Assembly: GCA_905221605.1 (NCBI GenBank)
Contig: CAJNDS010001680.1
Span: 554,001 to 618,000 of the forward strand
Direction: 5' to 3'
DNA: 64,000 bases
From: Symbiodinium natans
Taxonomy: Eukaryota; Sar; Dinophyceae; Suessiales; Symbiodiniaceae
Shown here: positions 20,685 through 31,006 of the stretch, in pieces
Layout: each line of letters starts with the position of its first letter
Position numbering within the stretch: position 1 is the stretch's first letter
Translations under genes and position numbers: made by a program
The notes under the pieces: model-generated
Seen by the model: the letters and a program-made list of their open reading frames with translations, nothing else
Database searches by the model: none
Told to the model about the DNA's origin: nothing

Positions 20685-21651
20685 CTTATTTATCTATGGA
20701 TTTATCTAAATATTTTTGGTTCTAGGTCACAGGGACAACCCACCGGTCAAGCGCTTGAAGCCTTGTCAGCTTATCAACCCAAAACCCGTACGGCAAACTC
20801 CAGAGTGTTGGAACATGGTTTAAGGATGATTAGAGCTGGGATTCCCTTTAGTATACCTTATGGGGTATGGGGACAAGGGTGTTCCATCGTTTTGGAGTTT
20901 ACTGGCTGGGAGGAGACATCAAGCTCAACATGCCGGTGAAGAACATCGATCAGGTCGCGCATGCCCTCAGACACTCTATCCCCCTTGGGAGTTTTTTTTT
21001 ATTTTCATTTACATAAAACCCAAGAGGAACCCTAAACCCTAAACCCTAAACCCTAAACCCTAAACCCTAAACCCTAAACCCTATGTTTATGAAGGTTCTA
21101 AGGGGAGTATAGGACAAAGTTGCCGGGATGCCTGCTTGGGTCCGATCGGCGGCGTGAGCACCATCTGCTCTTGCAGAACGACCCTGGGTCTTGGAGTACT
21201 ATACTTTAATACTTTTTTTGGTTCTGGGTTCCTATTATAGCTACTTATACCTAAAAAGTATATACTTTTTTTCCAGGGTCTACTCCAAAGCTAAGGACCA
21301 CATGCCCTGCAATTCTCAGCTCTTTCAAGCAAACATACTCACAGCTCGCAACTCGGTAGGCCCTTGGGACATGTATTTTGCTTTCCGTTTTTTTCGGGGG
21401 CTTCCTTAAACAGATCACATTCCTGTTTTGTTGTGATTTTTTTGGGGGGTTTAAACAGATCACATTCGGGAATATTTTTCACAGGACTTTGAGCGCCATC
21501 TTAGGCAGAACCCACCACCATGCTGGATCCTTTTGGCACTCCGCAAATGCCGACATGGTTTGCGGACCCCCTCGTTGCAACGTGCAACCAGTCGTGCAAC
21601 GTCATGGGGGTCCCGTCGCCGTCGGCGACGGGCTTGGTTCTTGGAAACTAG
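19457..21651 (+). CDS. Cys-containing multi-exon coding region, possible continuation of the 16485 gene
   Basis: Exon-like pieces: 19457-19520 (LRIMPLPVRSSKFPQGLRKE), 19955-20030 (AEGFCFKRCQSPAWIAGGEE), 20128-20184 (YIVPNDWPNCFDSSVRH), 20302-20598 (QVRVGDLTTKFGPILKQFQN, LASTDQYSQILAYVQ), 20726-20817 (RDNPPVKRLKPCQLINPKP), about 20901-20985 (GGDIKLNMPVKNIDQVAHAL), 21177-21196, 21277-21355 (KAKDHMPCNSQLFQANILTA) and 21505-21651, which ends TAG. The last intron (21356-21504) is GT-AG and holds two D-like copies. The intron at 20188-20298 is a family A element; collapsing its GCTG duplication keeps the frame. Even cysteines and no membrane segment suit an extracellular protein. Whether this is the C-terminal half of the preceding secreted protein or a separate gene depends on a TGA at 19249 being exonic. 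Family unknown. Confidence 0.5.
19842..19930. repeat. 23-bp direct repeat flanking a telomere-type tract
   Basis: A perfect 23-mer (CACTCTACCAG ... CGTTGCCAA) stands at 19842-19864 and 19908-19930; the 43 bases between are only CCCTAAA-type repeat. This is the clearest case here of telomere-type DNA inserted with duplication of its target. Confidence 0.9.
20188..20298. mobile_element. family A element with a telomere-type core
   Basis: GCTG on both sides (20184-20187, 20299-20302). The left end has lost TAGCCCAG; GGTTATGGGTTCCCTTATAA is intact, then CCCTAAA repeats replace the middle, then ATGGTTACTGGGCTACTAAG. Confidence 0.7.
20636..20695. repeat. TA/TG microsatellite
   Basis: ATATATA units followed by TGTGTGTG, inside the intron after the exon ending near 20598. 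Confidence 0.9.
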
Positions 21652-22012
21652 CGCTTTGGCAGCGACTGCTGCTAGCACGTGGGCTTCACGAGCGCAATGC
21701 TGACGTGAGTCAAGACAACAATTAAGGCATGAATGTTATGGAACCAGCATCTGTGTTTCTCGAGTGCAATGCGCACTTGCATCAGTACAACAGTTGACTG
21801 CACATGATGCGCTCGCAAAGGAAAAGGTGCGAACGTGAATGCCGGGCGTGTCTCCTGAGTAGAACATGACTGCAGCTTGCATCGCAGGCGAAAGTCGATC
21901 GGAGCCGACTAGTGCCTGAGTTAAACCCTAACCCTAAAGCCTAAACCCTAAACCCTAAACCCTAACCCCTAAACCCGAAACCCTAAACCCCAAACCTTTC
22001 CAGAAAAGCTAG

Positions 22013-22134
22013 ATACCACCAGGCTGGGTCTTCCGTGGAAGCCATCATAACTATGAGAGCGGCTGGAGATATTTGTCTAGGGTTTTTGGATTGGGGTCCT
22101 AGGGTTTATCAGCGGATTTTGTTTTGAGATAATT
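22013..22134 (+). CDS. terminal exon, product unknown
   Basis: After TTTCCAG the frame reads ARYHQAGSSVEAIITMRAAG, then DICLGFLDWGPRVYQRILF and TGA. The composition is convincingly protein-like. No family recognised. 21652-22012 before it holds the preceding gene's 3' flank, with two diverged copies of a TTC(A/T)CGAG(C/T)GCAATGC unit, and telomere-type repeats. Confidence 0.45.
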
Positions 22135-22309
22135 TGATTTTGATACTCTGGATTCTGAAGATTGGCAGGTATTTAGCAGGATGTTCTCCAATCACGAAAG
22201 CAAGCGTCGCGAGGCTTAGGGTTCAGGGTTTGGGGTTTTAGGCGGGTTCAGGATTTACGGTTTAGGGTTTAGGAGTTTAGGGTTAGAGCCTGTTCTAGCC
22301 TCCTGCCCC

Positions 22310-22430
22310 CAGACCTTGCTCAGGGTCACCGAGCGCGGGGCGCGGCGATTGCTCATCATTGGCCTTGCGCAAGCCTTGGCTTGGGATAGGGCTTGGGGTT
22401 TGGGTTTTTAATTAGGGTAGTTTCCTGGGC
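22310..22430 (+). CDS. exon, product unknown
   Basis: After CTCCTGCCCCCAG the frame reads TLLRVTERGARRLLIIGLAQ then ALAWDRAW, with a hydrophobic stretch, and then meets G-rich repeat. Not recognised. Confidence 0.4.
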
Positions 22431-22936
22431 CCTTCGTATGATCCCTAACCTGCATTTAAGGGTTTTGATGCAAGGGCCCTGATTTCGTTTTGGGCATACA
22501 AGGGCTGCCCTCTTCAGGGCCCTTACTATGGGACCCTGTAACTACCCTGAGAGTTTTGGGGTGTGGAGGTTAGGGTGTTAGGTCCAGGGTTTACGGTACA
22601 GAGTTTAGAGCTTATAGGAACCCGTGAGGCTCGGAACCCCCCAACCTGCCCCCCTTAGAAGAGCTCCGTACTTCTATTGGGGTTGCCAGGTGGGGCAACC
22701 TGCGCTGTGGGCCGGAGTGGATGTCAATCTGGAGGCTTGCTTGATTGTGCACTCCACGGCCTGAGTTCACCGCCCTGCAGGAACCACTTAAAGGCACCAG
22801 TCAAAATTGTGCTTCCAAGGCCGGCCCGATCTACACCCTAAACCCTAAGCCCAAAACCCTAAACCCTAAACCCTATACCCTATACCCTATACCCTAAACC
22901 CTACTCACAGAACCTCTCCCTAGATCTTATCATTCT

Positions 22937-23456
22937 TCACTTCTGCATGAGGTCCATAGCCTTATGCTTCATGGATCTACGGGGTGCCTGCCCGAAGAGC
23001 TGGATGCCACCGTCAGCTACAAGCGCGGCCACAAGAGCCATTTCCATGTCCTTGTGCTCATCGCTGAGTCGTAGGAAGAGCTTGCGGAGGCGTGCCCTGA
23101 ACATCCCTGAACAACAGACCTCTACAGCACCAGCGAGTTGCGGGGCCCTTCTTTGGGCACCCATGAGAAGGCGGCACCCTTGAAAAAGGGATCCCCAAGA
23201 AGGGACCCTAATTTAGAGAACTACCCGTGTTCATCCGGCTGTCCTTCCTTGTGTCCGGATTGATCTCGTGTCCGGTCAGCATGGAGCTGGCGAGCCCGCT
23301 CACACGCTTTGATCGCCCCATGATTCGCCTCAAACCCTAAATCCTAAACGATGCTGCAGAGTAGTCTCAAGTCAGCCGCCTTCCTAAGGCTCAATAAGAG
23401 TCACGATCATGAGGAGTTCCCGCTCAAGCTCCGACTTGCTGCTCACCACCACCCTC
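22937..23456 (-). CDS. minus-strand gene, at least three exons
   Basis: Read on the minus strand: 23456-23380 (VVSSKSELERELLMIVTLIE), a stretch with one frame slip (AADLRLLCSI), 23330-23227 (IMGRSKRVSGLASSMLTGHE, INPDTRKDSRMN), then 23182-22937 (CSGMFRARLRKLFLRLSDEH, KDMEMALVAALVADGG) ending TGA. Between the last two lies a 44-bp family G-like palindrome (AGTTCTCTAAATTAGGGTCC) that joins in frame if excised. Upstream is a family E element. The helical, charged sequence is clearly protein-like; I do not recognise the family. The frame slip near 23385 may mean decay or an unseen splice site. Confidence 0.45.
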
Positions 23457-23637
23457 AACGAACCCCGGAATAATAAAAAGTAATATTCCTTATTGCGGGT
23501 AATGTAGGGAATATGAATTTTTCTTTTGGGGGTTCGTAAGCAAGTAAAGGGTTTAGGGTTTAGGGTTTAGGGTTTAGGGTTCAGGGTTTAGGGTTTAGGG
23601 TTTAGGGTTTAGGGTTTAGGGTTTAGGGCGATAAGCC
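23457..23637. other. gap between divergent genes: family E element plus telomere-type tract
   Basis: A family E element (23457-23548; ACCCC.GAATAATAAAAAG...TTTTGGGGGTTCGTAAG) followed by (TTTAGGG)n to 23628. It separates the minus gene from the ATG at 23638. No promoter motif seen. Confidence 0.5.
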
Positions 23638-23933
23638 ATGGCGTTGGAAGTAGTCAAGGCTCGCGTGAGCCGAAACGCCGCAAGTGCGAAGCCAGGTGTG
23701 TGCTTGAGCCTCACCCAGCAGATGGAGTGGAGCATCACAAACTGCACACTCACAAGGCAAGCCCTAAACCCTAAACCCTAAACCCTAAACCCTAAAACGG
23801 GCATGGACTTGATGCACAGTGGAGCTGCCGGCTTTCCGGCTGCAGTATCCCCGCGCAATGCTATCGTGCAGACGGTCTCGCGCACGCCTGCAGCAGAAGC
23901 CAAATTTCCCGGCATGCACAGCACTGGTAGCTG
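23638..23933 (+). CDS. small two-exon gene, product unknown
   Basis: ATG at 23638 reads MALEVVKARVSRNAASAKPG, VCLSLTQQMEWSITNCTLTR; a CCCTAAA tract (23761-23796) follows, then TGMDLMHSGAAGFPAAVSPR, NAIVQTVSRTPAAEAKFPGM and TGA at 23931. The two parts join in frame across the tract, which would be the entire intron, with a possible GC donor (AAG|GCAAGC). About 85 residues. No family recognised. Confidence 0.5.
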
Positions 23934-24316
23934 ATGGCCAGTGAGCGCCTCTGTGCCTGCGGCGTTTTAGGGTTTAGGGTTTAGGGTTTAGGGTTTAGGG
24001 TTTAGGGTTTAGGGTTTAGGGTAGTTTAGGGTTTAGGGTTTAGGGTTTAGGGTTTAGGGTTCTGTGAGCAAGGTACAGCCAATCTGGAGGCTTCCGAAAA
24101 GTCACGAAATTGGAGCTGTTAGGGTTTTGGGGGGAACCTTAAACCCTTAACCCTAGCCCGACACCTGAAAACCCGGAACCCTAAACTCTAAACTCTAAAC
24201 CCTAAGCCCTATAAACCCTAAACCCCAAACCCTAAACCTAAACCCTAAACTTGAACCCTGAACCCTAAACCGTATTCCCAAACCTTAAACCTTGTCAACC
24301 TGAAACCCGAACTCAG

Positions 24317-24418
24317 GTGGCCGAGTTCGTAGCCCTGGCGTTCCTGCCGCTGTCGCAGGCCCGGACGAAACCAGTCCTGAGCGCCCCATACCTTTGTCAT
24401 AGCGGGGTAACATGTTAC
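24317..24418 (+). CDS. exon, product unknown
   Basis: After GAACTCAG the frame reads VAEFVALAFLPLSQARTKPV then LSAPYLCHSG. Good protein-like sequence. Flanked by CCCTAAA repeats on the left. Confidence 0.4.
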
Positions 24419-24587
24419 CTGTTTAAGGTTACTTAAACATGGAAATGGAATAGAAATTGAAATCTTTTCATACTATCCCAACAATGAACGAACTAGATAC
24501 CCCTTGACGTTTAGGGCTCAGGGTTTAGAGCTCGGGGTTGAGGGTTTAAAAGGTTTAGGGTTTAGCCTTAGCTAATCCCGAACTCCG

Positions 24588-24640
24588 ACACCATTCAGGA
24601 CACCATTCAGGACACCATTCAGGACACCATTCAGGACACA
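24588..24640. repeat. 12-bp tandem repeat
   Basis: GACACCATTCAG repeated about four times, perfect. A short minisatellite; flanked by GGACACACAAC. Confidence 0.9.
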
Positions 24641-24769
24641 CAACAATCTTGGATGATAAGAGGTTCCCCGAAAATCCTCCCGTTTCGGGAGCGTGTTATA
24701 TGGCTGCCGTGCCATGTAGGGGACCCAAACAGGGACCCTAAACCCTAAACCCTAAACCCTAAGCCCTGG

Positions 24770-24832
24770 TTTTGGAGAACTTCCTGTATGACTCTGGACT
24801 AATTAAAGTCGGCGATATGTGACATTGCTTGG
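24770..24832 (+). CDS. possible terminal exon
   Basis: Reads ENFLYDSGLIKVGDM and TGA. Short; called on composition only. Confidence 0.25.
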
Positions 24833-24989
24833 CGTTGGCCACCGGTGGCTCGGCTCGCTGTGAGTAGTCTTTGGGCACTATGCACCTAGCCCTAAACCCT
24901 AAACCCTAAACCCTGAACCCTGAACCCTGAACCCTGAACCCTAAACCCTAAACCCTAAACCCTACCTGGAGGTACTCGCGGCCACTACT

Positions 24990-25345
24990 TAGCGTCCTCT
25001 TTGTGAAATCCGGATTTCCCCGTCAAGCGGCCGTAGTTCGGTTTAGAAATAGTTTTTATTCTGGCAGCGAAAGCGGCCTGATTTTTGGCCCACCAGTCGG
25101 AAGTGTGTTTCTCCTGCAAGAAACAAACGTACGGAACCCGCACAATGTCAACATTACGTCGACATTGTCCCGTAAGAAACCGTATTTTGATCCGAGCACA
25201 AAAGGCGTAAAGCGGCCACTTTTTTTGCGTTGGTGCAGAGGAAATGAAAAAGTAATGGCGCATCCGAGCGGCCGGTTTTTTGCGATGCTGTTCTTTTCTG
25301 TCCTCCTGAAGCGGCTGCTTTTGTCTGTCCTCCGGTATCCCCAAG
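24990..25345. repeat. degenerate AGCGGCC/T-run array, open on both strands
   Basis: AGCGGC followed by a T-rich stretch recurs at 25026, 25070, 25213, 25269 and 25312. Both strands are open for about 120 codons (plus: GLIFGPPVGSVFLLQETN; minus: CFLQEKHTSDWWAKNQAAF). The base make-up differs from its neighbours, and telomere-type repeats stand right up against both ends. It may be a foreign insert or a decayed coding fragment; I cannot decide. Confidence 0.35.
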
Positions 25346-25473
25346 TAAACCCTAAACCCTCAACCCTAAACCCTAAACCCTAAACCCTCCACAAGCTCTG
25401 GACCTGGCCTGAGCATTGAGAAGCGTCAGGGGTTAGGATGCGTAGTGCGACTGTCCACACGCAGATCCTCAGT

Positions 25474-25639
25474 CTTGGTAGCCCAGTGGTACCCTTAAGT
25501 TTAGGGTTTAGGGTTTAGGGTTTAGGGTTTAGGGTTTAGGGTAGCCCAGTGGTACCCTTTACCTTTGTTTTTTTTGGTTATGGGTGCCCTTATCAAGTAA
25601 CCACCGCCCTTATCATAATATGGTTGCTGGGCTATTAAG
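25474..25639. mobile_element. family A element split by a telomere-type insertion with 19-bp duplication
   Basis: The first GTAGCCCAGTGGTACCCTT (25478-25496) is followed by (TTTAGGG)n and then the same 19 bases again (25541-25559), after which the element continues normally to GGGCTATTAAG. Outer flanks are CAGT and AAGT. Confidence 0.85.
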
Positions 25640-25774
25640 AAGTTACTTTTGCATTTTGCCAGGAGGGCTTTTGCGCTGGGTCTCGGGCTGATGGCTTCTG
25701 CTTTTGTGTGTGTGTTTTTTGCGTTCTGTGTCTTTCTTCTCTCTTATTTTAAAATATGTTTTTCTTGGGGTATC

Positions 25775-25965
25775 TTGGGGTGTTCCCCTGATACTCGCAG
25801 TCCTTAATAGGGATTACAGTACCCCTTTTGATCATCCCTACTAAGGATAAAGCCTACAACTGGGCTTGCAAACTTGTCTGCACTCGCAGGCAGGCTGAAA
25901 CGGCAGATATCCACGTAACCGGGACGCCGTGCATTGACTGTTAGTATAAGGGGGAACATCCCCAA
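25775..25965. mobile_element. family C element with foreign insert
   Basis: Left half GGGGTGTTCCCCTGATACTC GCAGTCC..., right half ACTGTTAGTATAAGGGGGAA. Between about 25850 and 25935 lies unrelated sequence (TGTCTGCACTCGCAGGCAGG ...). Confidence 0.6.
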
Positions 25966-26089
25966 TTTTTAGGTTTTAAATGTTTTCTAAAATGCAACCT
26001 TTCGACGGCAGGCATGCCCCATGAATGCGTCCTGCCTCGTCTTCCTTTACTTCTGGAAGGCAACCTCTCTGGGGGTATACCCTAAGCAC

Positions 26090-26335
26090 TAAACCCTACA
26101 CTCCTCAACCGTAAGCCCTGAACTCCTCCACCATAAACCCGAACCTCCTGAACCCTAAATCCAAAACTCCTCAACCCTAAACCCTGAACTCCTCAACCCT
26201 AAACCCTAAGCTCCTCAGCCCTAAACCCTAAACTCCTCAACCCTAAACCCTAAACTCCTCAACCCTAAACCCTAAACTCCTCAACCCTAAGCCCTAAACT
26301 CCTCAACCCTAAAGGCTAGACCCTAAACTCCTCAA
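26090..26335. repeat. 15-bp variant block AACCCTAAACTCCTC
   Basis: About a dozen copies of a 15-mer made from CCCTAAA plus CTCCTCAA, increasingly regular towards the middle. Another example of a locally amplified telomere-type variant. Confidence 0.85.
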
Positions 26336-26829
26336 CCTTATATAAACCCCGAAGTGCTAAAGCCGCAGCCAGCATAGAGGGTTCCCGCACCTCCTGAAAC
26401 GCTGTTTATCTACTTTGAATGTTCATGGGTTTATGGTTTGGGGTCGCGGAGGGGGTTTAGGGCTAGGGGTTCACGTGTAGCACCCCGGAAACGAAGCGAG
26501 GCACTTTATGTAACTAGCCACGAACCTCTAAGTGCCACTCTAGACCCAAAACCCCAACCCTAAACCCGCAACCCAACTCGAAACCCTCAGCCCCTCAACC
26601 CTAAATTCTGTAGGACACCTTCGTTTTCCCCTCGGGAGCTTTGAGCCTAAACCCTTAGCCCAAATCTCCACGGCACAACCAGCTACCCCAGTACACGCAG
26701 GCTCCTGGGTTTCGGGTTTAGGGTTTAGTCCTTAGGGTTCTGGGATATTTTTTATCTTCCCTTATTGGCTTGAAGAAGGCTGTATTGCGGAAAGTGTTTC
26801 AGAGGGTTTTCAGGGCCATGGTTTAGGGT

Positions 26830-26912
26830 CAGGCATTGAGCCTCTTGAAGCTGCAAACAGACTCCCCGTCACGTCATCGGGTCCACATCGGGCAAACTCT
26901 CTAATCCGAAGC
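26830..26912 (+). CDS. possible exon
   Basis: Reads IEPLEAANRLPVTSSGPHRA after a family D copy and before CCCCAAA repeats. Not recognised. Confidence 0.3.
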
Positions 26913-27092
26913 CCCCGAAACCCTGAACCCCAAATCCTAAACCCTAAATCCTAAACCCCAAACCCTAAGCCCTAAACCCCAAGCCCTAAACCCCAAACCC
27001 TAAACCCCAAACCCCAAGCCTCGAACCTTAAACCCTAGACCCTAAACCCCAAACCCTAAACCCTAAAACCCTAAACCCTAAACTCTCAACTC

Positions 27093-27168
27093 GCAGCAGC
27101 AGGAGTCCAAGCGAGCCAAAGTGCTGCAGCTGAGCGAGGCCGTTAGCGAGGCTCTTGAGAGGGTTGGG
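27093..27168 (+). CDS. coiled-coil exon
   Basis: Reads SQQQESKRAKVLQLSEAVSE then ALERVG, with a strong helical, heptad-like pattern. Left: CCCTAAA repeats. Right: TTTAGGG repeats begin at GGGTTTAGGG, offering a GT donor. One exon of a longer protein. Confidence 0.45.
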
Positions 27169-28619
27169 GTTTAGGGTTTAGGGTTTAGGGGTTAGGGTTT
27201 AGGGTTTAGGGTTTAGGGTTAAGGGTTTTGGGTTTAGGGTTTCGGGTTTAGGGTTCCGGTTTCGGGTTTAGGGTTTAGGGTTGTGGGTGCTTAGGGTTTT
27301 GGGGGTGCTTAGGGTTTGGGGTTCGGGGTTTGGGGTTTAGAGTTTGGGTTTAGGGTTTGCAGTTCAGGGTTTGTGGTTTAGGGTTGGGGTTCAGGATTTT
27401 TGGTTTACTGTAGGGTTTGGGGTTGGGGGCTTCGGGTTTGGGGTTCCATGTTTGGGGATGAATGTTTGGAGTTTAGGGTTTGGGGTTTAGGGTTTGGGCT
27501 TTAGGGTTTGGGGTTCAGGATTTTGGGTCTGGGGTTTGGGCTTAGGGTTGGGGCTGTTTAGGGTTTAGGGTTTGCGAGTTCGGGTTTGGGGTTCGCTGTT
27601 TGGGGATGAATGTTTGGAGTTTAGGGTTTGGGGTTCAGGGTGTGTGGTCTTGGGTTGTAGGGTGTAGTGTCTTGGTTTCCGCTTTGGCGTTTAGGGTATG
27701 TCGTTTGGTGCGTAAGAGTCGTGTTTAGTTTAGGGTTTTGGGGTTTGGGGCTTAAGGCCTCAAGGGCTTTGTTCGGTTTAAGCTTCAGGGTTTTGAGGGC
27801 TTAGGGTCTAGGCCGAGGGTTTAGCGGTTAGGGTGTTGGGAAAGGGAGCAGTGTTGTTCTTCAGGCTCGAGGGCCTGAGATTTAGGGTTTAGGGTTTGGG
27901 GTTTAGGGTTTAGGGTAAACAACCCCAAGACTCTCAACCCCAAGCCCCAAACTGAGTGAGCAGGTGTTCGTCTGTTTCCTGGCGCTGAGCGCCTGGGTTC
28001 TACCGCGACTTGGGCCAAAGGATTGCAGGGCCCAGCATACTTGACTTTAAGTAGGGGGCAAAGGTGTTTAGTTTAGGGTCGAGGGTTTTTCAGATGTTGA
28101 GGGCGTAGGGGGTGAAGAGTTTGTGATTTGTTTAGCTTTTGTGCTAGTTGTTCAGGCTTAGGCGGGTTGAGGGGGTCGTTCAAGCGTAAGGTTCTGGAGT
28201 TGAAGAGATTGGCCTTTGCGAGCTGCATCCACTGACAGGAGAACTTAACCCTAAACCCTAAACCCTAAACCCTAAACCCTAAACCCTAAACCCTAAACCC
28301 AAGTGCATGATGATACGTCCGCTTCGCTGTTGGGTTCAAAAGTCCAAGATGATTTCCTCGAGTCCCCAGTTGCCCCACTTGGCCAACCAAACACCTTGAA
28401 CCCTTCATCCCCAAAACAAGCATACGTCCTTTTTAGGGTTTAGGGTTTAGGGTTTAGGGTTTAGGGTTATGTCAAGGGACTAAAGGAGGGACCCTTATTA
28501 GGGACCTGAAGAGTTAGGGGTTCTTCAGGGGCTACTTAGGCAAAGAAGTATACAAGGTATGTATAGGGGTTATGTAGTGGAACAAGATCAAGGCTTCTGA
28601 CAACGCAAGGTCACTGAAC

Positions 28620-28860
28620 GATGCGACGTGTGCGCTGCAATCACTGCGAGCCGTGCTCTGGCCGCTGGCGAGCGGCCAGAAGAGAGGAGCTTGCGTTGCG
28701 TGGACCGCAGGCGCTGCCACGCCACAGTCAATCACGCCCGGACGGTCGCCTGGAACGCCGCGTGGTGCGGATGGACGGTTTGTTGCCAAGAACCCGGTGG
28801 AGCGCGAGCCGAAGGAGAAGAAGGACGGCAAGATCAAGGACGCAAGAACAGAAGCGTAAG
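28620..28860 (+). CDS. possible exon, basic tail
   Basis: One frame reads TPRGADGRFVAKNPVEREPK, EKKDGKIKDAR and stops at TAA 28857. Two other plus frames are open over the same bases, so it is uncertain. Followed by an (AT)n microsatellite at 29051-29120. Confidence 0.3.
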
Positions 28861-29056
28861 CGGGCGGGAAGGCTCGCCAGCGCCCACAAACAGGAGTGAC
28901 GATGGCCCTGGTGGTAGTGGCAGTGGTTCGCATGGCGGTGATAGCACGGGCGCTGTTGTCGCCAGTCCAAACCTGAGGGCCGGAGAAGAAGCATGGTATC
29001 GAGCACACGACACACACCAGCAGTTCCTTGTAAGGTCCTGCTTATACCGCTTATAT

Positions 29057-29120
<64 letters not shown>

Positions 29121-29385
29121 GCATGTGGACACTTTTGCCGTATAGGGTACCCGGGTTCACGACTGGATGCCCAGGTGCGCCGCCAAGCCCCAAGCTTTGC
29201 ACCCTAACGACCGAAGCATTGCCGAATGTCCCAACACCCAAAACACCCCTATCTTACGACTCCCTTCCCCCTGAGCCCTAAACCCTAAACCCTAGCCCTA
29301 AACCCTAAACCCTAAACCCTAAACCCTAAACCCTAAACCCTAAACCCTAAACCCTAAACCCTACACCAAACTAACCCTGGAGTAG

Positions 29386-29660
29386 CGAGCCGAGGTGCCT
29401 TGACCCCGGAGACCTCTGGCCGCAGGAGGTGCAGGTGCTCCATTCGTAGCCCAGTGGTACCCTGAATTTTAGGGTTTAGGGTTTAGGGTTTAGGGTTTGG
29501 GGTTTAGGGTTTAGGGTAGTGGTACCCTTTTACACTTTTCTGGGTTCTGGGTTCCGTTGTAAAGTAACCAACGAAAAAAGGTGTACCCTTAGTAGAATGA
29601 GATACTGGGCTACGAAGCTCCTAGGATCACCCGCTGCGATGTAGGGGTTTTAAGGGTTGT
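29386..29660 (+). CDS. exon split by a family A element
   Basis: Left part reads SEPRCLDPGDLWPQEVQVL, right part LGSPAAM and TAG. The element at 29442-29617 has CTCC on both sides; removing it and one CTCC keeps the frame. The acceptor may be GGAGTAG at the end of a CCCTAAA tract (29373-29379). Product unknown. Confidence 0.45.
29442..29617. mobile_element. family A element carrying a telomere-type insertion
   Basis: Ends ATTCGTAGCCC...GGGCTACGAAG, CTCC duplication. AGTGGTACCCT at 29453-29463 is repeated at 29518-29528, either side of a TTTAGGG tract, as in the 25.5 kb copy but with a shorter duplication. Confidence 0.8.
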
Positions 29661-30299
29661 AGGGTAAACTCTAAACCCTAAACGGTTTTGGGGCTTCAGG
29701 GTTTGGGGGGTTCAGGGGGGGTTAGGGTTTTGGGGTTTTTGGTTTTTTTTTTTTTTTTTTTTGGGGGGGGGGGGGGGGGTCAGGATTTTAGGGATTAAGG
29801 TGCAAGCAGGGTCGTCCCTTGAAATCCTGAAACCCTACACGGTAAACCCTCAACCCTATACCCTAACCCTCAAACCTTTCAAGGAGTGACACGCCTGGGC
29901 TCATGTCGGCATGTCGGGGAAGCCCACTGGCCTTTAGGGCGTTTGTTGGTATTACTGATTATATATTTTCTTCTTCTTATACTTATATGTATATATATAT
30001 GTATGTATATTTTCTTTTTGTTGGGGGGGGTCATGGGTGTAGTGAAGAAATTGTGAAGAATCCACGGAAAAGGCCTTTTCGACCAGTAGGGCGGAGGGGG
30101 CCATCCGTCCTTGAAGGCAGCTGTGCTGCTGGACGTGCTCCTCTCGCCAAGGACTTTAGGGTTTAGGGTTTAGGGTTTAGGGTTTAGGGTTTAGGGTTTA
30201 GGGTTTAGGGTTTAGGGTTTAGGGTTTAGGGCTAGGGTTTAGCCACAATCCCTGAATCGTATAAGTATAAGCGTGAAGGGTCTCAGATGTGGGGTGTAA

Positions 30300-30655
30300 A
30301 GTGTAGGTTGTTTGTTTGTGGCTATTTCAAACGTAGTCCTTTTATGGGTACAGTACCCTGAATATGGAGCCCGGCTCAACAATGTGATTTTCGAAGGGAT
30401 CATAAGTCGTTTGGAGAAGACGGAAAGTTCCTTTCGCAAAGACCCGCCAACAGAGCCCAAGTTGAGCTCAACCCTGAAACCCTAAACCCCCCAACTTGCC
30501 CCCAACTCCTCATGGCCCTAAACCCTTCGATGGCCAGTGATGGTCTGAAGGGCATGGTAGGATAGATCAACATGCCTGTTCCCAAGATAACCCCATCTTG
30601 TCCGAGACCGAGCCCCCCAGCCCGTCAATTTGCCAAGGTCTACCTTGAGTCTTTC
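30300..30655 (+). CDS. two exons, product unknown
   Basis: First piece (to about 30470): VQYPEYGARLNNVIFEGIIS, RLEKTESSFRKDPPTEPKLS. Second (30558-30655): RQFAKVYLESF after a Pro-rich part. Between are CCCTAAA repeats and an ATG-containing linker. The first piece is convincing; the second less so. No family recognised. Confidence 0.4.
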
Positions 30656-31006
30656 ACCCTAAACCCTAAACCCCCTACCCCTAAACCCTAAACCCTTAGC
30701 CCTAAACCCGGAACCCTAAACCCTAAACCCTTGTGTTGGTTTTGGGGTTACTAGCTTCTGTATTTCCGTATCCTAAGACCAAGACAAGGCACCCGTTAGG
30801 GTTTGAGCCAGTAGAGGGTTCAGAGGGTGTGAGGTGTCAGGTTTAGGAATTGGGTTTTCGGCTTTCGCGGTTTTGGGGGTTTAGGAAAGAGGGTTTGTCA
30901 ATTTCTAGGGTTTAGGGTTTAGGGTTTAGAGTTTAGGGTTTAGGGTTTAGGGTTTAGGGTTTAGGGTTAGGGTTTAGGGTTTACTGAACCGAAGATGCGG
31001 TAGGAC

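Noticed and set aside
28834-29241. YIYIYIY-rich minus-strand ORFs
   Set aside because: Translation of the (AT)n microsatellite at 29051-29120.
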